DNA of 64,000 nt from Volvariella volvacea V23 (lineage: Eukaryota; Basidiomycota; Agaricomycetes; Agaricales; Pluteaceae): contig KB722736.1 in NCBI GenBank assembly GCA_000349905.1, positions 3,050,754 through 3,114,753 of the forward strand, read 5' to 3'. The notes under the pieces were generated by a model. The model did no database searches, had not been told where the DNA came from, and was given only the letters and a program-made list of their open reading frames with translations. The first letter of the stretch is position 1. The number at the start of each line of letters is the position of its first letter. Both the position numbers and the translations under genes were made by a program. This document shows, one piece after another, positions 11,725 through 24,549 of this stretch.

Positions 11725-14700
11725 TCAAAATAATTCCACAATTCCCGTTTTCTGAGAAATCACCCCAGCAACCTTACTGTGTTGGTCAAAGAGATTGCCT
11801 CCTTCGTATGCTACCATATCCCGTTCTTCGTCCACATCCCGGATACCTAGGAGCTCCTCCAAGTCTGTGGTCACCATTTGCAACGCCTGTTGCTGGTTAA
11901 TTCGGCCATTAGATTCCAACATTGCCTGCACGGTATCAATTTCACTGAGCGATGCAAAGCGATCGAAGTACCTTACCCATTGCAGATCAAATCGTGTATT
12001 ACGTGCTTCCCAACTTGATCGCACACCCAGCCCAACCGTAACGCCATTTTGCAGCAACGTTACAAGAGCGGTGTCATTTGAAAGGGGTGGTCCAGGGAGG
12101 CTGATATACCAGAACAGTTGGGTTGCGCACACATCCCCTTGAAAAGAAGACACTTACATTCGACGTTCCTGCCAAGTCTCTGGGAAAGGCCGCACTGGGT
12201 TGAGGATTACACCAACACGCTCATTCGCTAAATCCATTATTCAGTTGGCAGGAAGTGCACTGTGGTCAAGGGTCTACCTATTTCCTTCGCTAAGAGGTGC
12301 GCTTCAGTTGCACCACTGAACACCATGCGCATATTGGAGCCGATCTTGTCTTCTACTTCCGCTTTGACAATCAGGAGGCTTGCCATGATATCCGCGCTGT
12401 GGACTTCGACGACAAGAGGAACAACCCCCTGGCATGGCATCAGCTACTGTTACTCCTGTGGATGCAGTATCTCCCGTACCTCAGCTGCTTTACGGAACCA
12501 GTGACCAGTCTCTTGGTCATGACTTTCCCATCCAAAAAGCAACCTTCTCAGTCCGCCAATTTGCGAGCTAACACTGACTGCACGTTCATTTGACAGCGGG
12601 TTCGCTCTGCCGATCGACACATGCAATGCAGAAACATCCTGAATTATAGCACCCGAATCCACTACGTGAGGCGCTCCTGTGCGGAACGATACGGAGAGGC
12701 CGGAGATGATCTGGTTGGGAGGCCCACCGAGATGGAACGACCTCTGAAGAGAAGAAGTTGCCATTGTGACGCCATGGCGATAAGCCAGCCTACATGTACA
12801 CTTAATATCAAAGGACAAGCATCAAGTACTAATGGACTTACAATGCATTCCGCGTATCAAATACTAGTGCATCCACCGCCCGGAGGGTATTTCCAACGTC
12901 ATGGAGAACCTCAGGGATTTTATGGAGGAAAGCGTCAAATGGTTGACCATCTCCCGTTGACGGCTCAGCTCTGATCTCCTCCAGACCGAGGGGCGAACCA
13001 AATGTCATAAGACCTGGTGCAAGAGATCCTCCGCGCAAATCAACAACATCTGCATCGCTCATCAAGTTGACACATGCATCAGTCCCAGCGCAGAGTATGC
13101 GACCCTTTTCCACCACCACGACTTCTCCTTGGTTTGATTCTTGAGCAAACGTTTGACGCGAAATCCCAGATGGTCCGGCCTTCCATATATCCTTCACATT
13201 ATGGAACGCGACACGACCAGATGACTTCCTTCCTTTCAACGGTGGGAGACCCTCCCAGAGAACTGCCTCCCTCCTCTCCTTCTCCCAGTTCGGGACGTCA
13301 GGGACCTGCTGCCACTCCTCACCGTCCTTGCCTACTCCTACTTCGACGCGCGTATTCTCGTTATCTTTAGGTGGAAGAGGAATTTGCATGACTCCATCAA
13401 TCCATACGTGCACGGGTGTGGCACCGATTTGGAGTGGATGTGAATCCCATAAAACAATATCTGCATCAGCACCAACATTGATCACGCCAATTCGGTGAAT
13501 AAGTCCAGCAGCGGCAGCAGGAGCTGAAGTTACTGCTGCCAATGCCAGGCTGGGTTGCAGACCAAAATGGTGTGCCTGCTGCGCTTCGTAAATCAAGTAA
13601 CGCGAGTTAGTGAAGGGGTGGTCGGACTAATACACATCATTCAATAGCCATATCGTAGGGGATGTGGGAATTGGTATCACCTTCATAATAACCGGGATCC
13701 CCTCTTCGGCCAGAACACGGGGCGCAAACTCAGAACCGCGGTAAGCTTCCCGTTTGTACCTTCACCTTCGTAAGTTCAGTTATCCTACGACACCAAGAAT
13801 CGATACTAACCTGTAGTTATTAGCAAACAGTGCTACAGATGGAATGCCCTCATATCTGCAATTGTCAATGTTAACTAGTGGCAGGACTGGGATGCACAGG
13901 CTCCCTACGTCTGTTTCAAGAGGTCCGGGACAAGGTATGCTTCCGCCGCATGATGGAAAGAAGAGATGGGGAACTTGAACTCCTTGCTGAGCTATAAGAA
14001 CTCTTCAGTAACTTGCACACTATCAGCCCATCCCTAACTGACCCGAACCATGCTGTCCAGATCGACAGTCTCGTAGCAATGTGCAGAAACCTGTTATTTA
14101 ATGTTATCGTCTTGCAGTGGTATTCATTCGTGAACACGGACCTTCACTCTCCCACGGAGTACGTCAACCAGAGCTTCCCATTGCAAACTTTGGGGGAACG
14201 ATCCCGTCAAAGACTCCCACAACCCGGCCTCAGCCTTTGCACAATAGTCATCCTGGTCCTTCTTGATCTTTTGAGCCTCGTGGTAAGCCGCACGGAACGA
14301 CCAAGCAGAATCCATTCGGTTTCCATAAGGTCTGAGGTTCTCCCCGCACGCATGTCTGAGGGCAATCAAGGGTTGGCAAGAAACAACAAAATAACAATAT
14401 TGGACACAAACTTCATGTGACGCCAACGGGGTGTTTTATTAGGATTACCAGTAACTTCACTCGGCGGTTCCACGAGCATCGATGAAACTGAACGCTGCGA
14501 CGTCTTTCGTAGCTTCATGATGAAAGCTTGGCCGCCTAGTATTCCAAAAACGTCACGAAATCATGCCTCGATAGCACGAAGAGTGTCCATACCAATAGCG
14601 TTGCCACTTCCAGGGAGAACTTGCACAGATGTTACACCACCAGCAATGGCCAGTTCAAACCCTTCGTCGTGAGTATTAAACGCATCAACGCTCCTGAGCC

Positions 14701-15356
14701 AAGGCAAGATTGGACCCTTTTTGGAGTTGAGGTCGTTGGTTCCTACACCGGCATGAGAGCACTACTAGGCCACCTTGCAAGCAACTTACCTGTTGTAATA
14801 GGGGCGCTAAGAAGGCCCAGGTGTGAATGAAGGTCAACTAACAGGACCGTTACTTCTCTGGACGTTTCGTATGTAGGCTAAAGCAACGCTCACCAAGTCC
14901 AGGAGTGACCCATCCACCACCAGCATTTATTATTTTCAGGTCCGGTTTGAATTCATATAGTGCGCGAGGCACCCTTCCCACTCCTTTGATGACTCCTTTG
15001 TCCATGTAAACATCCCCATGCAAGACGACCGTTCCATTCCTCTCTCCAGTGAAGATCTTCGCGTTGCGAATCAACGTGCTCTGTGTTCCGGGTTCATACC
15101 GGTCGGATTCATCCCGATCCACAAAGTCCTCCGGAGGTCCAGGACGAGCTTTTATTGCTGCACATTGTTCAAGAATGCTTTGCGCATTGATAGGTACGCG
15201 TTGGAGGTGATTCTGCGTCGAGTTCAAGTTTGAGTAAAAATCCCCCACAGCAAGAAGGGTAATTGTTGCGGCTAATGATATAGCAACCAGTAGCGTAGGG
15301 AATTTTGGAGGGCGAGCATTTGGGACCGCCATGAAGGAACGAGCTTTGTCGTCCAT
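11725..15356 (-). CDS. Membrane-anchored amidohydrolase (imidazolonepropionase / CE9-like)
   Basis: A metal-dependent hydrolase of the amidohydrolase superfamily. Starting at MDDKARSFMAVPNARPPK there is one N-terminal membrane helix (FPTLLVAISLAATITLL), so the enzyme is probably a type II membrane protein facing the secretory lumen or outside. Metal-site motifs appear in order across exons: VDLHSHLG (HxH, about 14845), HCYE (about 14090-14060), FHHAAEAY (about 13970-13940) and SDHP (about 13625), then the typical GVINVGADADIVLWDSHPLQ. The large C-terminal half (12838 down to 11725) is a second domain repeating hydrolase-like elements (RVAFHNVKDIW, VVVVEKGRILCAGTDACV). It ends KTGIVELF with TGA. 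At least eleven short introns interrupt it. Fungal relatives are commonly labelled carbohydrate esterase family 9, but the substrate is not known from the sequence. All four metal motifs are intact. Confidence 0.8.
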
Positions 15357-15544
15357 GGTAGTGGTAAGTAGGAGACTAATGCTCGGCTCAACTCAACGTG
15401 TAAAATACATGCACAATGCACATTGCATGGTGATGTGATGTGCAGTAACATTTCATAACGTACAAAGGGCTGCTTTCGAGCAGGCTGTCACAACAAGAAA
15501 GGGACGCGCTTGCACGTGCCTCAAGAACCCTTACAATTTACGGC

Positions 15545-17734
15545 CTACTCCTCACCACTCCCGGCCTCCGAACATTCTCGTAGGTCAGCATCAGTTACTG
15601 TCGTGGCACTTATAACCTTCCTTTCCTTGCGTTTTCGCAATGTGCCAGACGCAGGTAGATGCGACTTCTTGACTCTCAGAATGTCCATGATTTCTATAGC
15701 TCTATCAGCACAATGCCGAGGTTGAGGGGTTCAATCGCCTACCCTGATGGGTCATATCTTCATAACCTTTGATGCTTCGTTTCATCGTTAGCCACCTTCT
15801 TTGCAATGTGTGTGCGCTCCATAGGTTCCAGTGTGGGTCGGGAATCGTCTTCCAATCAATTTCCGTATCGTCGTGTACGTTGAGGGAATCAATCCTACAC
15901 CTTGTTCAATATATGAATCCCATTAGTGCGATATGAACGCACTTATGCACAAGTATGTAGGCGTCTTGTTGACTCCACCTGGGTTTATTCCCCTCATTTT
16001 TGACAGTTTTACTCAATGCATCAGTCCTGCTATGTCGTCACTACTTGTGATAGACTTTCGTAAAGTTACAAACCTACCATTTGATGCGACACTGCTGACG
16101 TCCACGCCTCCCACCCATCATTTCGCTGACTTTCCCCCAAAACACGTCATTATCAAAATCTCGACCTTGATCAGTTGTCATTGAGGTCACAATGCGGGTC
16201 AATTCGTCTTCTTCTTCCTTCGACCAAGGACCTGTGACACGAACTTCGCGGTTGACCAGGTGGTTGCGCCATCGATCCCGACAATCTGAAGACATCCTGC
16301 TAACCCTCTCGCTGACCTTCTCCCACTGCTGCCCAAGATCGACGACAGCTCTGCACTTGGGGTGAGCACCTGGAGGCGTACATGGAAAATACAGCGTACT
16401 GTTTGAGCAGTGCGTCCTCCTCTGGCGTCCATTTTCCTTGTTGCTTCATGGGGTGGTAAGTTCGGCGGACGTGGTGGTACACAGCGATAATTGGCCGTTG
16501 CGGTACGGCGGTGGCTTTCTCCCCACATGAGTGAACGTTGTTCCAGTTGCAACAATACTCACTAATTTCCGACCAGAAGGCATTGTCCTTGACTTTCTCG
16601 TTTTTGGGAAAGATTACCTCGAGTATTTGTTGCTCGGATAGTCCTTTTTGCTAGCAAGGACAGTTAGATGTGGCTCAGCCACGGGCTCATAACTTACGAT
16701 GCGGTAGTTTTCAATGGCACTTTTCAATTGTTGTTCCTCGATAGCTGAGAATTTCCCCTTTTTATAAACCAGCCCTGTACACCACTTGAGCACGGCTTTT
16801 GGCGGATAGACGGGCACTAACCTTGTTTCTGAACCAATTCCGCAAGCTTATTGGCGCTCAGCCATCTATTTGCCAGTAAATGTGCATGATCTGGATTGGT
16901 GTGTTGACCATATGGAGGGATAGCTGCATCCAACGACCTCTGGTGGTTATTGACGCTAGTACCTTTGGCTTGCCGGCCGAGAATCGTGTGAGATGGAGCT
17001 GGAGTTTGATTTAGTGCAGTTGGGACAGCAGGAGTGAATGCGGGCTGTACACCAAAGCTGGGAACGTTGGCGGCGGCGGCGGCGGCTTCACCAAGTGTTT
17101 TGAGGACATTGGTAATTCTTGAAATATCCAAGTCCTGTATGGCGCGTAGCACGTCTTCATTCGACCCAAATGTGAGCTCAGAGAGTGGCATTGAGTTTGG
17201 GGCGTTTAATGCAGCATCAGCCTGTCCGAATGCATTTGGATGACCAAAGGGATATTGCAAGGGTGAGAGCGAGGGTATGAATTGCGCTTGCATATCATGG
17301 CCCAATGTTGGATCTGGTAGGTGAACAGAGCTGGCATCTGGCGCTCCAGTTGCAGCAGCTACAATGGCAGAGAGAAACGCGGTAGTCGATGCCTGGGGAC
17401 TCTCCTCGCGCGTTGGCTCTGACGCGGGGTGTACTGAAGTCATTGTGTCTATCTGCCGGGTTTTCTTAGCCTTTTTCTTCGTAGGGTGCTCGCTTGCGAT
17501 TTCTTCGACTGTTCGCGTTGCCGAATATGTGGGATCTCGTGGATCAGGAGCAAAGCCGGCAGCTTGAGCCTCTTGTCGCTTCCGTTTCTTTGGGGACTCA
17601 TGGGATGTAGTTTCCGTGTGTTTCTCCTGCGGGCTGTGCTTCTTCTTTTTCTTCTTACGCGAGTCTGATGGAGGGTGTAGTGATGAGGTTTCTGAAGCGG
17701 GAGAAACAGCGGTGCTTGACGAAGTCGGAGGCAT
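15545..17734 (-). CDS. REB1: Myb/SANT DNA-binding protein, Reb1/TTF1-type RNA polymerase I terminator factor
   Basis: Likely binds rDNA terminator or promoter-proximal sites, as Reb1 (yeasts) and TTF-I (animals) do. The first ~300 residues are disordered, with several basic nuclear-localisation runs (RKKKKKKHS, PKKRKRQ, TKKKAKK) and an alanine-rich stretch. After NRWLSANKLAELVQKQG the Myb region begins: LVYKKGKFSAIEEQQLKSAI, then VYHHVRRTYHPMKQQGKWTP, EEDALLKQYA and LGQQWEKVSERVSRMSSDCR. The last repeat is GPWSKEEEDELTRIVTSM with RRGRQQCRIKW. The C-terminus holds EIDWKTIPDPHWNLWSAHT and ends GSGEE followed by TAG at complement 15545-15547. The array of degenerate Myb repeats, with DRWRNHLVNREVRVTGPW between the last two, is the Reb1/TTF1 arrangement. 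The symbol is by family, not proven orthology. Confidence 0.75.
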
Positions 17735-17872
17735 CCTTTAGGGTGGGCTTCAGAGCAATATTAAAGGGGGGTGGTGACACTGACGTGTTGTCACTCGCGT
17801 TACATCACAGACATGTAATTAAGCCTAAGCAGCGGCCATGTCTTTCACAGTTTATACAACCAAGTATATACG

Positions 17873-18613
17873 TTAGTCGTCGTCATCATCATTGAACCAA
17901 CGGTCCTCCGTTTCTCGGTCATCCTCATCATCCAACGTATCATCCCAGTCGACCGCATCATAGTCAATATCCTGCAAATTCTGTTAGTACAGCTGTTGGC
18001 TAGCAACAAAGCCCCGTACCAACAGCATCCCATAGATGAAGCGCTCTTTGATGCGTCGTTCGAAGGTTGCTCGGTCCTCTACAGGATCCCCCACCTCAGG
18101 CGTCTGATTTTCGTACTCATCATCGTCTTCACTATCACTATCTTCTTCAGGGATGAACTCCTCCGATGCTCGCTCCCGTCTCAGGACCCTGGCCCTCTCA
18201 GCCTCACGCTCCTCCTCATAGTCACCAAGCAAGGTACCTAGCTTTCCTACATGCTGATTTGAGCCTCGAAGGAACTCTCTTTCTCCCCAGGTCTTCTCTT
18301 CATCGGCTTGCTCGCGTCCAGGTCGCGGCCGGTCGTTGCCCTGCCACAACTCAGGCCACGTATTGCGAGCACCAACATAGCTTAGCTGAGCCGGTGCCTT
18401 TGTCGTCCATTTCAATCGTCTATTGCGTATTCTTGGAATGATTGTGCGCTGCCTCGGTGTCGTGATGGCGCTGAACTGTGGCAAAAGGTGAGGTGGCAGC
18501 TGTGTCAGATGCACGGAAAGGAACTCGACTGGCTTCTTTGCCGGGGAAGGATTGTAGTCTTTTGGTAGGTCGAGGTACGACAGGATGGCAGTCTCGTTGA
18601 ATTGGGCAGACAT
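17873..18613 (-). CDS. CCDC97-like protein
   Basis: Two exons joined at MLL|DIDYD, with an intron around 17974-18023 (GTACGG..CTAAC..GCAG). The middle carries acidic and charged segments (EEREAERARVLRRERASEEF, EEDSDSEDDDEYEN). The conserved block is FERRIKERFIYGMLL, DIDYDAVDWDD and the acidic terminus EDRWFNDDDDD. This order (RFI.G.D..ID Y...D followed by an EDR(Y/W)F acidic tail) is the C-terminal domain of CCDC97, a protein associated with the U2 snRNP SF3B complex in animals. The N-terminus contains FNETAILSYLDLPKDYNPSP. It sits 139 bases from the Reb1-like start and diverges from the C2H2 gene. Confidence 0.75.
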
Positions 18614-18864
18614 AAGTGTTGGCCGGCCTTCACCTGGTCATTGGCACTGTTCATCAGCCAACATTCCGAAATCATGTCCTTTGCCCCAGATAGCACAACA
18701 AGACAAAACAAACTGCTCGCCGTCTTCCGCTCTCGTCTCAACATGCTACTTATTGCTCTTACGGCCAGAATCCCGTCCTCGCTTATTCGTTCACAACTTG
18801 ACATAGGCTGTGTCATTCACGAGACCTGAACAGCGTAGTTGTTCCCCCAAACTTTCATCCCAGA

Positions 18865-20082
18865 ATGGAATCGTATCATCTTGAATGTCCAGGCTCTCAT
18901 CCTCCTTCAACTCAGCCTCGCCAACAGGGTTGGGCTTGTCGATGGTCTTCCTGTAAACTCGTCTTCAGCGTGAAGCAGGAACTACATGACCACGTGCTAA
19001 ATGATCATGTTCAACATGGCGTACCTATTTTTTGTCACGACCTGTCCGAATTCGAGAGTACCGAGGATGGGCGGCTCGTAAGAGGACATCAAAAGAAGGA
19101 CCAATTATCTCAAGAAGCTACCCTTCCAGGTGTGTTGTGGGTGCAATGTACTCTGTTGACATGTTATGATGATCGGGCAGTCTAGAACATTCATCCTCAT
19201 TGCCATCCCCCCCAGCATCTAGCCCACTCGCATCACCGCTTCGTGCAAACATCTCGCGTAGGTCGTATATCTATTAGCTTGCGCGCAGAGGACTTAACCT
19301 ATGCCGCATACATAGTCATAACACCGGACCAGCACCAAGCAGACGAACATGAAATAAGAGACAATACACTTAATCCGCCCAAGACGCCTCCAAACGCCTT
19401 CACCAAGCCGCTCCAACCAGAGCCCCAGACTCCCAGTTTCATGTCATTGTCCTCTCCCATTCGTCCCAACATAAGTGATACGCCAGAATTGCCTACTTTT
19501 GATGAGATGATGGCTAGTTTGAGAGGTTCTCGTGAATTGGAGGATTCGTCCCAGCAATCACCATCGACGTCCCAAAACTCCCCGGCATCAAGTCGCTCGA
19601 AGGAGTCTGTGGAACTGCAACTGATTCAACGCTCGGCTGATGGTTCTTCGGACGATGGTTCCGATGTGGGACTGCAAAAGAGGGATGCGCTTTCTCTGGA
19701 CCCGCAAATTCGTGGAACTACGATACCCAGCGTTCCTATGCCAAGTGCGGCAGTCATCGAGCGACTGCCGCCTGTTCATGTCATCCAGCCCCCGGGACAA
19801 ATGCCTCGCTTGTCTACTTATACTTTCAATTTATCACCTGTCCGGCAGGCTTGGTATCAACCACCACGATTCACGAAGCGGGCTCGCACGATGGCTTCCC
19901 CCCATCTTGCAGATCACTCCAGCACGCCACCACGAGTGGGCCAGCCCGAGGTTGAAAGTAAGGTCGCAGCGGAAGGTGGTCTTCAGCAGTCACAGGGAAG
20001 TACACAGTCTTATTCACAAATTGGTACCTTCTCGATGCTGCAAACTCAGGCACCGTATGAGAGCCCAAGATTTAGTCAGTAG
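18865..20082 (+). CDS. C2H2 zinc-finger protein with long disordered tail
   Basis: Three exons, 18865-19129, 19186-19257 and 19316-20082, give exactly 368 codons including TAG. Near residues 26-51 there is one C2H2 finger: CRWSSC, a ten-residue spacer, then HDHVLNDH. The Cys pair is four residues apart, as in Gli/Zap1/PacC-type fingers. The rest is rich in Ser, Pro and Gln (RPNISDTPELPTFDEMM, SSQQSPSTSQNSPASSRSKE) and ends YESPRFSQ. One finger alone seldom gives tight DNA binding, so it may dimerise or act as a cofactor. The ATG is the first in frame. The 251-base gap to the divergent CCDC97-like gene would be the shared promoter. Confidence 0.7.
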
Positions 20083-20189
20083 GATGCCATGGCAATATTT
20101 GTAGCTATTCGTCATACATACTGCATGGTAGACACGTGTGCATATACACTAGGCTGTTTAAACCAACAACCAGCATAATGTGAGATCCA

Positions 20190-20195
20190 TATAAA
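20190..20195 (+). promoter_or_regulatory. TATA-like element upstream of the DUF676 lipase gene
   Basis: The word TATAAA lies 69 bases upstream of ATG 20264, inside CCATATAAATC. Position and orientation fit a core promoter, but fungal TATA words are common by chance. Confidence 0.35.
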
Positions 20196-20263
20196 TCTAG
20201 CCTCCCACCGTCGTTCCGGCCAACTCTCCTTTCCCAGACACGGAATTCTTCTATCCCTCCTCC

Positions 20264-21511
20264 ATGCAGACCCTAGTTATTGTTTATGTTCATGGATTCA
20301 AAGGAAATGAAGAGAGCTTCTACCAATTCCCTGCTCAATTGGAGAGAGACTTGCGAAGAGCGATTCCCCGCATATCTGTGATTAGCAAGATCTTTCCTGA
20401 GTATGAGGTACCCTATCTTGCCCATATCGTGCGCCAACCACACTTACAAGCCACGCACAGACAAGGGGTGACATCGTAAGCCATTCCAGGAAATACACGC
20501 ACGTCTGCCACATTCATTATCGCATCCTACCACCACATAGCAATTCGCTGTACAACAATTCACCAATTGGCTGAACGCGTTAGCACTTGAGATTGAAGAT
20601 GGTTCGGAGGGAGGCGCTGGTAGCGTCGGAATAGTACTTTGTGGTCACAGGTTAGTGATTCAACATCTATTGTGTACAGTACACGAGAAAGATTGGTTGG
20701 CTGCTTAGTATGGGTGGCCTTTTAATAGCCGAAGCATTGTTTAGGAAGACGACACCACTATGGCCTCAAGTGATAGCATGCATTGGATATGATTCACCGG
20801 TGCGTACACAACTATCTTCACCTCACCCCTGTCAGCATATTAAGAAGGGCACAGTTTCTTGGCCTACACCCTCAAGGGATCCAGCGAAGTATGCGTCAAG
20901 TGATAGATCAAGGCCGTACAGTAGGATCCATGCTCCTTGCTGGTGTATCTGCCGTACGCGCCAAAGCGGCTGCCGCTAGTGCAACAGACACGCAGCAAAG
21001 CTTCAATGGCTGGTCGAGATGGGTAAAGCCAACTGCCTACGCACTAGGAGCCGTTGCTATGGCTGGTATTGCTGGGGGTGCATACTGGCAGCGAGATAAT
21101 GTCGCCAGCGGCTTTTCAAGTGTCGTGGACCATATGATATTCACCGCCCCGCTCTGGGATGACCAGCATCAACAGAGCCGACTAATGAACTTGGTCGAGA
21201 TGGACGAGGAGAGTCATATCGTCTTCTGTGTGTGCGTTATCTTTCTTTCACCACAGGCATGGAAACATATATCGTCCTGCAGATTCTATGCGTACTTGCC
21301 TAGCTCGACACCAGGCACATTCATTAAATTGCCCGATGCAATAAATCCGGCCTATAGGCATTTCTGCATGGCTCGAAATAACAAACCCGTGAATGAGACT
21401 GAAGCTCATATGTCGATGTTCCAGGAGAGTACGAATGACGGCTATCACCAGCTCTCAGTGGATACAATCAAGGTTATACAGCGTGCACTCCATAGATTCC
21501 AGGCCTATTAG
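20264..21511 (+). CDS. DUF676-type alpha/beta hydrolase (putative lipase)
   Basis: Serine hydrolase of the DUF676/FAM135 lipase-like group. It begins MQTLVIVYVHGFKGNEESF, the oxyanion-hole strand with VHGF. The nucleophile elbow GHSMGG is split by an intron that ends just before 20709 (CAC AG|..|T ATG GGT). Small exons encode TRGDI (near 20463) and QFAVQQFTNWLNAL (near 20541). Further on come LGLHPQ, an alanine/glycine-rich hydrophobic segment (AYALGAVAMAGIAGGAYW, probably membrane-associated), then FYAYLPS, and finally HMSMFQESTNDGYHQLSVDT, holding the likely catalytic histidine near its start. It ends HRFQAY, TAG. The intron before FYAYLPS is best read with donor GTGCGT. Substrate unknown; membrane lipids are plausible from the family. 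Confidence 0.8.
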
Positions 21512-21546
21512 TGAATGCGCGGTTAAGGTGGTAGCAAGGGGTCTTA

Positions 21547-22308
21547 TTATTTTTTTAAGGAGAGGCGCATTGCATAAGCATCTTCTCCGTCAGCATCTGC
21601 ATGGTGTATGAGTATTCCAATGGCCACCATATATTAGTTAATCCACTTACAGTATTTTTTCTCGATCTCCTTGACCGTAAATCCCAATGTATCCCGATAT
21701 AAACTCAATGCTGCTCGATTTGATTTTCGAACATGGAGTGAGACATAGGATGCACGATATATTGTGGCCATGGCGTCCTCTTTGATGATATTCATTCGAA
21801 GGTCAGTTTGCAAGGAGAAGAAGGTATAACGTCTACGCACGCGATTGTTCCATCAGCTTCTTTGCCAAACCTAGCCTTCGGTATGAGCGCAGAACGGATA
21901 TCGAAGTGACATGTCCGTGGGGTTCTTCATCGTTCGCCGTATCTTCCTCCCTAAAGATTCAAACATTAAGTCTTGCTAGCTGTATTACGACATTGTGGAC
22001 TTCACATTTTTGCTAAGATGTACCCAACAATGCGACCTTGGTGATCTTCAGCGACATAGGATAGCGCAGGCCACGTAATGGCATGGTAGAGATCTACGTG
22101 AATGGCATTTCCAGAGGACAGGCCGATTATTATCGCTCCGTGATGATGATGAGGATTTCACTTACAATATCTCATTGTATAGTTTTCGGGAAGATTTTGT
22201 AGGTTGCATGCTTGCATCCCCATGAGGTCATCTACCTGGAATTCCGAGTCGAGCTCGCAAGGCAATGCAAGAGTGGTGATATCGTACTCGAATTGGACGG
22301 ATGTTCAT
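21547..22308 (-). CDS. NAA10: N-alpha-acetyltransferase catalytic subunit Naa10/Ard1
   Basis: Catalytic subunit of the NatA complex, which acetylates N-termini of nascent proteins at the ribosome. Starts [26 protein letters not shown], matching the family from residue 1. Further blocks are [49 protein letters not shown] with the acetyl-CoA loop RRLGLAKKL, and [20 protein letters not shown]. The end is [21 protein letters not shown]. Six short introns were needed, including the last, GTAAGTGG..ATGCAG, which restores KYYADGEDAY. It is convergent with the lipase gene: the two stop codons are only 35 bases apart, so the 3' untranslated regions must overlap. The animal-type long C-terminal tail is missing, as is usual in fungi. 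Confidence 0.92.
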
Positions 22309-22426
22309 CGTTGCTTGCTTGGAGTAAAGGTATGTAGTAGTGGTAGTTAGTGATGGTGGATATCGTTTTTGCGACGCTGATAAACACAAACACTGATAAT
22401 ATATTAAGTATAGTATATATCCTATT

Positions 22427-24285
22427 CTATGCAATTATGATGTCGCCTATATTACCGACAAGTTTCTCCTTCGGCTTGCCATCCTTCTTTACTCCAATAA
22501 TCTGAATCTCCATTTTGCGAGAGGGAAATTCTTGCACTGCCTTTTCTGTGCGATCGTCAAAAAATGCGACAGACAAATCACCAATCATTTTGATGAACTG
22601 CTTGGACGCAGAAGATCCAATAAGAGGGAGTACGTGAAAGTCGGAAAATGAGGAATGCTTGGACCCCACTACAAGCAAAGTGTGAGCAAAGCATAGAAAT
22701 AGGGCCAAAATACTTACCGAGGGTGACGATCCGACCACCAGCAGGCTCCCAAGCTTCTACTACTTCCTTCAGTCTCTGGAAGTGATCCTTCCACACACTG
22801 AATACCTCGGAGTTCAGTACAAACATGCGAGGTAATCCGAGCCTCTTCCCTTCATTCAGTAACGGTTGATCGTCAAACGTTTTGTCCGACAATGAATTAA
22901 GTTGAATGTTCGCATTGAGTTTTTGCTGCAGTGTTGATATCGGAACAGGACCAGGCGTAGGAAGTGGTTCAAGCCAAGGATCTAAGACTAAGGCATGACT
23001 AACAGGTATTCGTGAATATTCCTGTGGAGGGTGGCTCGAGAGGATAGATAGCTGCTGCAGTGTTTGAATATAATCAAGCTGAGAAATTCTTGACGTACCA
23101 TCGTACACCCACCAAACGAATGACCAGCTAATCCAACCTGATCGTCCCATCTTACGGGGGGTGATTGCGAGAGCTCATCAAGGACAGACCAACCCTTGGT
23201 TTCCAAATGTTCCCCATCTATTAGCTCTATTTCAACTTCCGGGTCGTTTTGCAGAAGGCGACGAAATGCGTCATAGGCGATGTAGATCTCATGCCGCCGG
23301 AATACGAGTTGCTCTCTGCGTACAGTGAATGGCACTGTCTTGTGACTGTTATCACCCTCAGAGGGCCATCTGGGGAATGAGGAGTAAGCACGGAAATGGA
23401 TCGGGCACACAAAATGAAGTCTCACCTAATGTCCTTCGCTCTCATATACCACATAGGTTGAGGCGTGGATTTGCCATTTATACCCCATGAACGCGGCATA
23501 CACGCATGCGCGCTTCCGTCTCTGTGTTCCATCGCAAGGACAACCCTCCCAGACGCGGCCAGCCGACAACACAACTGGCTGGAAACCCTTGAGATATCAC
23601 ACGAAGGAAGGGACTGATGGCTGACCTACCTGTAAGCGGTCCGACTACCACCTAGTCCATGAGAGAAGATTATTAGGGGCCACTGATGAGCAACGCTAGC
23701 ACCCCTAGAATTTTGCTTTGGTGCTTGGGCCTTCCTCGGATCGAGAAGGGGTGCATTAGCATACACGGGTATCTACGATTTTCGTTCGCCAGTGTGGTCT
23801 AGTTATGAATGCATCTATGCCGACCTTGATAAACACACCAAAAAGATATAAGATAGGCCACAAAATAAAGCACGAGAGACCTAAATCCGGGGTCATTACA
23901 TGCAATGAATGAGTGTAACTGACTCGCACACACCAGCGTAATGAGAAAAACCGCGGAGAGAGTTGCTTACTGGGCTGTAGGGATTGAAGCGCCACGATTA
24001 CAATGCTATCTATGAGCAACCATTTTCGCGAGTTAAAAAGAAGCTGACCACACACCGAAGCAGCCAGTTCAACCCTTTTATTGGTTTTGGGGTGGTGGTA
24101 ATGTCGGCAGGATAATAGGCTGTGAATGCAATTTCCTCCAACTTGAGTGCAGGTTCCCATGGCGGGACTGAGGTATCATCCGGGGCACGTCTAACAGACC
24201 CAATGACCCGAGAGGGTTTTGCAGGCGTTACGAAGGTAGAAGCCCCGACAGGGTATTGCCCGTGGATATCTTGAAGGAAAAGCAT
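22427..24285 (-). CDS. Platelet-activating-factor acetylhydrolase-like phospholipase A2
   Basis: A serine lipase of the PAF-AH (PLA2 group VII/II) family, cleaving short or oxidised sn-2 acyl chains of phospholipids. Chosen start MLFLQDIHGQYPVGASTFV at 24285 fits the family N-terminus. Then LEEIAFTAYYPADITTT, LIIFSHGLGGSRTAY (oxyanion region), VVLAMEHRDGSAHA, and the nucleophile elbow GLAGHSFGGCT near 23120. The Asp of the triad sits in HALVLDPWLEPL, and the His in KHSSFSDFHVLP near 22640, equivalent to the HxxFxDF motif of the family. Ends NIGDIIIA, TAG. A hydrophobic stretch in the exon around 23870-23800 suggests membrane association. All triad residues are present. Confidence 0.85.
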
Positions 24286-24549
24286 TGGACTCAGGAGCAA
24301 AAGGGTGCATTACGACAACCCCATTTGCCGGATGCGCTACATAAGTGCCTCCGGCTATGATGCGACTAATCATACCGTGACGTGTCTGAAAGTTCTCATG
24401 GCTCAACATCGTGATTGCGACCTAGTAGACATGGAGTGTATACATGCTGCATTTATACAAAAAGAAAAGAAAGAAAAGCTAACCAAAGACTAACACCGCT
24501 ACATATAGGGTATACAGTCCTGTGGAAAAATGAATGCCATGGGGAGGAT

